From: Thermoplasmatales archaeon JdFR-43
Lineage (GTDB): Archaea > Thermoplasmatota > E2 > UBA202 > JdFR-43
Direction: 5' to 3'
Length of the DNA stretch: 6,823 bases
Assembly: GCA_002011355.1 (NCBI GenBank)
Contig: MTNE01000170.1
Location: 6,930-13,752, forward strand
Part shown: piece by piece, positions 1 through 6,823 of the stretch
Position numbering within the stretch: position 1 is the stretch's first letter
Layout: every line of letters starts with the position of its first letter
Notes under the pieces: generated by a model
Seen by the model: the letters and a program-made list of their open reading frames with translations, nothing else
Database searches by the model: none
What the model was told of the DNA's origin: nothing
Translations under genes and position numbers: made by a program

Positions 1-2721
<2,721 letters not shown>

Positions 2722-2722
2722 C

Positions 2723-3139
2723 ATGAAGATAAAGCTGACGCAGCAGGAAATGCATTATATTGCTGTGGCTGAAGTACTTATAGGAACACCAATTATAGAT
2801 TGTATTGAAAGAGATAACAGAATAACTTTTATTGTGGGTAAGGGGAAACTAGGGAAAGCAATAGGTAAGGAAGCTAGAAATATAAAGAAGCTGGAAAGTA
2901 TTTTCAAAAAGGAAGTAAGATTTGTTGAATATGATGATGATAAAAAACAGTTCATAATAAATCTCTTCAAACCATTTAAGCTAGAAAAGATTGTTATAAA
3001 TGAGGAGGAGAATAGAGTAAGTGTTGTTGTTAACGCAAGAGATAAGGGGAAAGCAATAGGTAAAGAAGGCAGAAATATCAACATATTGCGGGAGATAGCA
3101 AAGAGACAGCACGGAATAGAGGAAATAAAAGTATTGTGA
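2723..3139 (+). CDS. nusA: Archaeal NusA-like transcription factor, two KH domains
   Basis: RNA-binding protein of the archaeal NusA family, thought to act in transcription elongation or termination. As usual in archaea it consists only of two KH domains (138 residues), without the bacterial polymerase-binding N-terminal domain, the S1 domain or acidic repeats. The first KH loop reads GKAIGKEARNI, so its G-x-x-G is G48-K-E-A51; the second reads GKAIGKEGRNI with a regular G113-K-E-G116. The encoding DNA of the two loops is 29/32 identical. The start ATG follows the rpl30e TAG after one base, with an AAAAGGA ribosome-site-like stretch at 2712-2718. The genes for S12 and S7, which commonly follow nusA in euryarchaea, are absent; the next genes run in the opposite direction. 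Confidence 0.93.
   Translation: MKIKLTQQEMHYIAVAEVLIGTPIIDCIERDNRITFIVGKGKLGKAIGKEARNIKKLESIFKKEVRFVEYDDDKKQFIINLFKPFKLEKIVINEEENRVSVVVNARDKGKAIGKEGRNINILREIAKRQHGIEEIKVL
2852..3078 (+). repeat. Internal direct repeat encoding the two KH loops of nusA
   Basis: Two 32-base stretches, 2852-2883 and 3047-3078, begin with GGGAAAGCAATAGGTAA and differ at only three positions. They are in the same reading frame, 65 codons apart, and encode GKAIGKEARN and GKAIGKEGRN. The surrounding parts of the KH domains are much less alike. Confidence 0.85.
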
Positions 3140-3175
3140 TTTATAGACAAAGGAAGGCAATGAAAGGGGTAAGAA

Positions 3176-3188
3176 TTTCTTTTTCTTT
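3176..3188 (+). terminator. T-rich putative terminator of the rpoA1-rpoA2-rpl30e-nusA operon
   Basis: TTTCTTTTTCTTT lies 37 bases after the nusA stop, just before the end of the convergent flavoprotein gene. Archaeal intrinsic termination needs little more than oligo-T tracts on the coding strand, so position and composition fit. I see no strong hairpin before it. Confidence 0.45.
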
Positions 3189-3191
3189 ACA

Positions 3192-4223
3192 TTATTTCTT
3201 CATTATTTTTCTATAATAATTTGTTGTATCTCTGCACATCTTTGCCAGCAGCTTATGACGAAGATACTCACTTTTTACAACATCAAAAAAGAATACTTTG
3301 ACATAATAGGAATATTTCAAATATTTTCCAAGTACATTTCTCCATTCTTTTTCAAATAATGATAACTCTATGTTTCTGTAATCCTTTTTTGCCCATTTTT
3401 CTATGTGATTTGCAGCTATATTTGCCACAATCATCGATGTCATTATTCCTGCTCCAAGCGTAGCCAGAACATGGGCTGCCGCATCCCCTATTAAAATAGC
3501 ATTTTTACCGTATGACTTGAGTGGCTTATCCAATGGAACGAAAGCACCTTTCCACCTCTTTCCAGGGTTTTTTTTCTTAAATTTTTCAAAACTCTCTTTA
3601 AAATATTTCTTTTTTGAACTGCCCACACCAATATTCCATTTATCCTTCTTTGGAAAATACCAGGCATAGCCATATTTCACAACGTCTTTCCTCATTATAA
3701 CGTGGCATTTTTCATTGTCCAGATTAACTTCATTGCTGTATGCTTCTACCGCCATTCCGCATTTTGGCTTTTTTATCCCAGCATATTTTCTTACAATAGA
3801 AAAAACTCCATCTGCTCCGATAATTATTTTTGGCTTTACCTGCTGCGGAAGCAGAACTCCATCTTTTATCTCCCCAACCCTTTCCCCCATTCTTATTTCT
3901 CCGCCTTTTTTTGCCTGTCTCGCCAGCTCAGCCTCAACAGCCCTTTTATCTGTCATTATAACAGGCATTTCAAGAGAAATTTTTCCATAATGCGTATGGA
4001 TGATTGTCTCCCATATTTCCTTCTCAACGCCCTTTTTGCTTCCATATAGCTCGTAAAAATCGTAGCCCATTGTTTTCTGTATGACTCCTTCACCACATGG
4101 CTTCTTAAAAAATTCGTTATGCTCCTCAAATAAAATGAACGATATGCCCTTTTCTGCCAGAAATTTAGCGACACTTAAGCCAGCGATACCGCCCCCCACT
4201 ATTGCAACGTCGCATTTTTCCAT
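3192..4223 (-). CDS. Geranylgeranyl reductase family FAD-dependent oxidoreductase
   Basis: A 343-residue flavoprotein of the PHBH-like fold, closest by motif to archaeal geranylgeranyl reductases, which saturate isoprenoid chains of membrane lipids or related prenyl compounds. Visible motifs are the N-terminal dinucleotide fold VGGGIAGLSVA (G10, G12, G15) with E33/E34 placed for FAD ribose, the family PCGEG with Cys43, the GADG flavin motif (136-139), the hallmark YAWYFPKKDKWNIGVG (186-201), and GDAA (246-249) followed by GAGI. No membrane helix or signal peptide is obvious. It is shorter than characterised archaeal enzymes (roughly 400-450 residues), and the usual proline-containing segment after GDAAG reads AAHVLATLGAGI. 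It could therefore be a paralogue with another prenyl substrate. No ribosome site precedes the ATG; a TATA box at leaderless distance supports the start. It is convergent with nusA and downstream of pyrD. Confidence 0.85.
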   Translation of the reverse strand: MEKCDVAIVGGGIAGLSVAKFLAEKGISFILFEEHNEFFKKPCGEGVIQKTMGYDFYELYGSKKGVEKEIWETIIHTHYGKISLEMPVIMTDKRAVEAELARQAKKGGEIRMGERVGEIKDGVLLPQQVKPKIIIGADGVFSIVRKYAGIKKPKCGMAVEAYSNEVNLDNEKCHVIMRKDVVKYGYAWYFPKKDKWNIGVGSSKKKYFKESFEKFKKKNPGKRWKGAFVPLDKPLKSYGKNAILIGDAAAHVLATLGAGIMTSMIVANIAANHIEKWAKKDYRNIELSLFEKEWRNVLGKYLKYSYYVKVFFFDVVKSEYLRHKLLAKMCRDTTNYYRKIMKK

Positions 4224-4243
4224 TGGTATTATTTTTATTTGAA

Positions 4244-4251
4244 TATTTAAA
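4244..4251 (-). promoter_or_regulatory. TATA box of the GGR-family gene, leaderless arrangement
   Basis: Read on the - strand this is TTTAAATA. Its centre is about 24-25 bases from the A of the start codon (4223), so transcription should begin at or within a base or two of the ATG. The absence of any Shine-Dalgarno sequence agrees with a leaderless mRNA. Confidence 0.6.
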
Positions 4252-4261
4252 AATTTGGTGG

Positions 4262-4292
4262 AAAAATGATAAAGAGAAATAAAATGAAAAAA
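4262..4292 (-). terminator. T-tract putative terminator downstream of pyrD
   Basis: On the - strand this region contains several T runs (T6 at 4292-4287, T4 at 4284-4281, T5 at 4266-4262), about 25-55 bases past the pyrD stop and just before the TATA box of the next gene. It fits archaeal oligo-T termination and implies that pyrD and the flavoprotein gene are separate transcripts. Confidence 0.45.
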
Positions 4293-4317
4293 GTTGTGAT
4301 AGAGACGATGTATTATT

Positions 4318-5193
4318 TCATTTCCTCAATGCCACGCCCACAATATCATTTATGTTTGCATATCCATGCTTTTCCAGCCAGTTTTCTAAGCTATGACATA
4401 TTTTGCCAAATATTTTTTCGCTTTCATAATATACGGCGGTGCCAATTTGCACTGCCTTTGCTCCAGCCATCATATATTCTATGACATCCTCTGCCTTTGA
4501 TATGCCTCCTACGCCAATAATCGGCAAATCAAAGTTGCTGGCAAGTTCATAAACACATCTTACTCCTATGGGCTTTATTGCCCTGCCTGAATATCCGCCA
4601 ACTTTATTGCCCAATACTGGCATCGCCACCTCTATATTTATTGCCATTGCCTTTACGCTATTTATTGCAACAATTGCATCAGCCCCTCCTTCTATAGCCT
4701 TCTCTGCTCTTTCCAGAATACTTTCCATGCCAAGTTTTACAAATACTGGTTTCCCTGCTTTTTTGGCAGATTCAACAGCTCCTTTTATTTCTTCTGTTGG
4801 ATATTCTGCTCCTACTTTTTTTGCATGGGGGCAGCTCATGTTCATTTCTATAGCTTTCACATAAGGAGCAAATTTTCTGGCAAGATGACCGAATTCATTG
4901 TCATCTTTTCCAAAAATACTTCCAATTAAATTTTTCACTTTTATTCCTTCTATTTCTTTCAGATATTCATCTATTCCCGGATTTGCAAGTCCAATTGCAT
5001 TTAAAATTCCACATTCCGCCTCGCAGAAAACAGGATTTTTGTACCCTTTTCTTTCTTCCATTCCAACAGATTTTGTTACAACAGCTCCAGCATCACCAAA
5101 CTTCTCCATGCTTTCCTTAGTTAAATCCAGAATACCTGATGCAAGCATCAAAGGGTTTTTCATTTTTATTCCAGCAATCTCAACTTCAAGCAT
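4318..5193 (-). CDS. pyrD: Dihydroorotate dehydrogenase, class 1 (catalytic subunit, 1B-like)
   Basis: Cytosolic FMN enzyme that oxidises dihydroorotate to orotate in de novo pyrimidine synthesis. The 291-residue TIM-barrel protein shows the class 1 features: NPLMLASG near the N-terminus, TKSV with Lys41, NAIGLANPG (64-72), the active-site loop NMSCPH with catalytic Cys121, VKL (152-154), INS (177-179), the NKVGGYSGRAIKPIGVR phosphate-side segment (196-212) and GVGGI plus GTA at the C-terminal phosphate-binding site. A catalytic cysteine rather than serine, and no membrane-binding N-terminus, exclude class 2. Class 1B enzymes work with an FAD/[2Fe-2S] subunit, PyrK; no pyrK is present in this window. 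After VKL the protein reads GME where class 1B enzymes commonly have a TPN-type segment. The start has no ribosome site but a TATA box at leaderless distance. It is divergent from nop5 with only 29 bases between start codons. Confidence 0.93.
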   Translation of the reverse strand: MLEVEIAGIKMKNPLMLASGILDLTKESMEKFGDAGAVVTKSVGMEERKGYKNPVFCEAECGILNAIGLANPGIDEYLKEIEGIKVKNLIGSIFGKDDNEFGHLARKFAPYVKAIEMNMSCPHAKKVGAEYPTEEIKGAVESAKKAGKPVFVKLGMESILERAEKAIEGGADAIVAINSVKAMAINIEVAMPVLGNKVGGYSGRAIKPIGVRCVYELASNFDLPIIGVGGISKAEDVIEYMMAGAKAVQIGTAVYYESEKIFGKICHSLENWLEKHGYANINDIVGVALRK

Positions 5194-5194
5194 A

Positions 5195-5202
5195 TTTTTA
5201 AA
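5195..5202 (+). promoter_or_regulatory. TATA box of nop5, leaderless arrangement
   Basis: TTTTTAAA on the + strand is centred about 24 bases upstream of the ATG at 5223, which predicts a transcript starting at that codon. It would not fit a start at the upstream in-frame ATG at 5202, which overlaps the end of this element. Confidence 0.5.
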
Positions 5203-5211
5203 TGCATTCTA

Positions 5212-5219
5212 TATTTAAA
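5212..5219 (-). promoter_or_regulatory. TATA box of pyrD, leaderless arrangement
   Basis: On the - strand this reads TTTAAATA, about 22-23 bases upstream of the pyrD ATG at 5193, at or slightly below the usual spacing for a leaderless start. It lies beyond the nop5 TATA box, so the two divergent promoters interlock. Confidence 0.5.
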
Positions 5220-5222
5220 TTA

Positions 5223-6176
5223 ATGCCATATTTGAAAACAAAGTGGTTTGGAACTTTCCTTTATGATGATGAAATAATTGAGAAAAAGCTCTTCCCAAAA
5301 AATGCTGATGAAATAGCAGAGAGGCTTTACAAAATTTTGAAAGAAGAAGTTCTAGATGAAGAGAAGGAATTTGAGAAATATGAGCCTATTGTAGATGAAA
5401 AAAGACTTCGTAAAATAGGTAAACTCGACAAAGTAAAAAAACTGGAAGTGAAAGCAGTGGATTTTGGCTATGATCAGGATTTGCTTTTAAATGCATGCAT
5501 CAAGGTTGCGATGAGAAAAATAGAAGAGGAACAGAAAGAAAGGACAAAACGCATTTCTGAAGCAGTTGATGCTCTTGATGACTTAATAAAAATAACAAAT
5601 ATACTCCTTGAAAGGCTTCGTGGCTGGTACAGTTACTTCTCTTTCGACGAAATAGAAGATGGCAAAGAACTTGCTGAAAAACTCGCAAATATAAGAATAG
5701 GAGAAGGAGCATTAGACAAAGCAGAGGAAAAAAACCTGAAAAATCTTGCAAATTTACTTTCTTCAATCTATAAAGTAAGGCAGGAACTGGAAGCCTACAT
5801 AAAGAAAGTTATGGAAGAAATGGCACCAAACGTAAGCAAAATCATTGGCCCAGGTATAGCTGCCCGCCTCATTGCTCATGCCGGAGGTATAGAAAAGCTT
5901 GCAACATTGCCAGCTGGAACTATTCAGCTCTTAGGAGCAGAAAAAGCTTTATTCAGACACATAAAGGATGGTTCTTTGCCACCAAAACATGGCGTAATTT
6001 TCCAGCACGAAATGATAAATAAGGCTCCGAAAAATAAGAGGGGTAAGATTGCGCGACTGCTTGCAACAAAAATTGCGATAGCGGCAAAAGCAGATGCGTT
6101 CACACGCAATTATATAGCAGATGATTTGAAGAAAGAAATAGAGAAAAGATATAGAGAAATAATGGGAAAAGCATGA
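5223..6176 (+). CDS. nop5: Nop5/Nop56 family C/D-box RNP core protein
   Basis: Scaffold of the archaeal C/D-box sRNP. It binds guide RNA together with L7Ae and recruits fibrillarin, which 2'-O-methylates rRNA and tRNA. The N-terminal domain opens MPYLKTKWFGTFLYDDEIIE and contains KKLFPKNADEIAERL, matching archaeal Nop5 openings. A charged helical region (about 100-195) fits the coiled-coil dimerisation domain. The NOP domain (about 200-310) carries MAPNVSKIIGPGIAARLIAH, the signature LGAEKALFRH, PPKHGVIFQH and KRGKIARLLATKIAIAAKAD. I chose the ATG at 5223 (317 residues) over the in-frame ATG at 5202: family homology begins there, a TATA box lies at leaderless distance from it, and the upstream codons overlap that box. 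The C-terminal lysine tail is short. Fibrillarin usually follows nop5 in archaea; here the next gene is a membrane protease joined by an ATGA overlap. Confidence 0.95.
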   Translation: MPYLKTKWFGTFLYDDEIIEKKLFPKNADEIAERLYKILKEEVLDEEKEFEKYEPIVDEKRLRKIGKLDKVKKLEVKAVDFGYDQDLLLNACIKVAMRKIEEEQKERTKRISEAVDALDDLIKITNILLERLRGWYSYFSFDEIEDGKELAEKLANIRIGEGALDKAEEKNLKNLANLLSSIYKVRQELEAYIKKVMEEMAPNVSKIIGPGIAARLIAHAGGIEKLATLPAGTIQLLGAEKALFRHIKDGSLPPKHGVIFQHEMINKAPKNKRGKIARLLATKIAIAAKADAFTRNYIADDLKKEIEKRYREIMGKA

Positions 6177-6823
6177 GGAAATTTATCGCTCCTATGGGAA
6201 TGGCTTTTCTATTTGTTATAAGCCAGTTAATAGCAGTGTTTGTAGCAAAGCCCTTTAAGGAAGCAGGATTTGAAGCATTTGAAAATCCATCTGACCCGAT
6301 GAATATAATCCAGCTATTTGCTGTTCTGCTTGTATTCACTCTCTTTATTTTAATAATGGCAAAATATAAAGAAGAGATGGTGAAATACGTCATCTTATTT
6401 TTCTTCTTTATGGCCTCTCTATCCATATTTCAGGCATTCTTTTATTTTATCTCCGCTTCCTTCTCTTTTTTTCTGGCATTGATAATTTCAATAGCAATGT
6501 TGATTCTCTTCATAAAGTATCCAGAATGGTATGTCATAGACTTTTTTGGTGTTTTTCTCGCTGGTGGAATAGCAGCCATTTTTGCAATCTCTCTTTCAAT
6601 AGAATATATTCTCCTGCTTCTCATTGCTCTGGCCATATATGATGCTCTATCTGTATACAAAACGAGGCATATGGTGAAACTTGCAGAAACAATAACCTCT
6701 TCTAATCTGCCATTGCTAATGATTGTTCCTAAAAAATCCTCTTTTTCCTATTTAAAGAGTAAATTCGGAAAGGAAAGAGATGCTGTCTACATGGGACTGG
6801 GTGATTTAATTATACCTGGCATA
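6173..6823 (+). CDS. Presenilin/signal-peptide-peptidase-like aspartyl membrane protease (A22 family), 3' truncated
   Basis: Intramembrane aspartyl protease of the archaeal presenilin homologue type, predicted to cut transmembrane segments inside the cell membrane. The frame is open for 217 codons to the window edge. Hydrophobic segments lie at about residues 7-25, 46-63, 70-92, 96-115, 120-141 and 144-160. The two catalytic aspartates are recognisable: IYDALSVYKTRHM with D157 in the sixth segment (codon 6641-6643), and MGLGDLIIPG with the GxGD motif and D211 (codon 6803-6805) at the start of the seventh. The 54-residue spacing resembles the crystallised Methanoculleus homologue (D162 and D220, about 300 residues). 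The expected PAL motif and the last two or three helices are outside the window. The ATG overlaps the nop5 stop as ATGA, with only a weak ribosome site, so translation is probably coupled to nop5. The substrate is unknown. Confidence 0.92.
   Translation, partial: MRKFIAPMGMAFLFVISQLIAVFVAKPFKEAGFEAFENPSDPMNIIQLFAVLLVFTLFILIMAKYKEEMVKYVILFFFFMASLSIFQAFFYFISASFSFFLALIISIAMLILFIKYPEWYVIDFFGVFLAGGIAAIFAISLSIEYILLLLIALAIYDALSVYKTRHMVKLAETITSSNLPLLMIVPKKSSFSYLKSKFGKERDAVYMGLGDLIIPGI

Noticed and set aside
2755..3150. A 131-residue - strand frame opposite nusA
   Set aside because: It mirrors nusA codons almost end to end and shows no family motif, while the + strand encodes clear KH domains.
3160..3216. 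An 18-codon + strand frame after nusA (ATG at 3160) preceded by AGGAAGG
   Set aside because: It has a plausible ribosome site, but it is very short, runs through the T tract into the convergent gene, and has no distinctive peptide features.
4224..4317. Possible small RNA, for example a C/D-box guide, in the largest intergenic gap
   Set aside because: I found no box C (RTGATGA) paired with box D (CTGA) at sensible spacing and no stable hairpin. The gap is occupied by T tracts and a TATA box.
4266..4484. A 72-codon + strand frame starting in the gap between the flavoprotein gene and pyrD
   Set aside because: Most of it is antisense to the pyrD C-terminus, with no domain. The AT-rich gap is better explained as terminator plus promoter.
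5202..5222. Alternative upstream start of nop5 at the ATG at 5202
   Set aside because: The extra seven residues (MHSIFKL) do not resemble Nop5 openings, the ATG overlaps the likely TATA box, and no SD or TATA element sits at the right distance upstream.
6442..6660. A 72-residue - strand frame opposite the membrane protease
   Set aside because: It is antisense to transmembrane codons of the A22 protease. It is charged only because hydrophobic codons complement to Lys/Glu/Arg-type codons, and it shows no motif.

Overview
The window is archaeal. It carries split RNA polymerase largest-subunit genes (A' and A''), ribosomal protein L30e, a two-KH NusA without an S1 domain, the C/D-box RNP scaffold Nop5, a geranylgeranyl-reductase-family flavoprotein and an archaeal presenilin-like protease. 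The gene order A'-A''-L30e-NusA is the classic euryarchaeal-type information-processing cluster. The AT-rich sequence, AGA/AGG arginine codons and TTTAAATA-type TATA boxes fit this. I cannot place the organism further with confidence; a Thermoplasmata-like or other euryarchaeal lineage is only a guess.

Layout. Bases 1-3139 (+ strand) are a tight operon: the C-terminal part of rpoA1 (start outside the window), rpoA2, rpl30e and nusA. The genes overlap by 8 and 4 bases and then are 1 base apart, and the internal genes have Shine-Dalgarno sites. A pyrimidine-rich T tract follows nusA. Bases 3192-5193 (- strand) hold a GGR-family flavoprotein and, upstream of it, a class 1 dihydroorotate dehydrogenase (pyrD). 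Each appears to have its own TATA box about 22-25 bases from its start codon, which suggests leaderless mRNAs. T tracts lie between the two. From 5223 to the right edge (+ strand), nop5 overlaps by ATGA a multi-membrane aspartyl protease of the presenilin/signal-peptide-peptidase type, which is cut by the window end.

How the genes work together. The left operon supplies transcription (A', A'', NusA) and translation (L30e). pyrD belongs to pyrimidine synthesis, the GGR-like protein probably to isoprenoid or lipid saturation, and Nop5 to guide-RNA-directed 2'-O-methylation of rRNA. The right-hand pairing of nop5 with a presenilin-like protease is the least expected linkage. No gene-free stretch exceeds 94 bases.

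I see no mobile element, CRISPR array, tRNA or rRNA. I do not see a clearly new multi-gene system. The points most worth a second look are the nop5-protease coupling, the roughly 100-residue lysine-rich N-terminal extension of A'', and the interlocked divergent promoters between pyrD and nop5.
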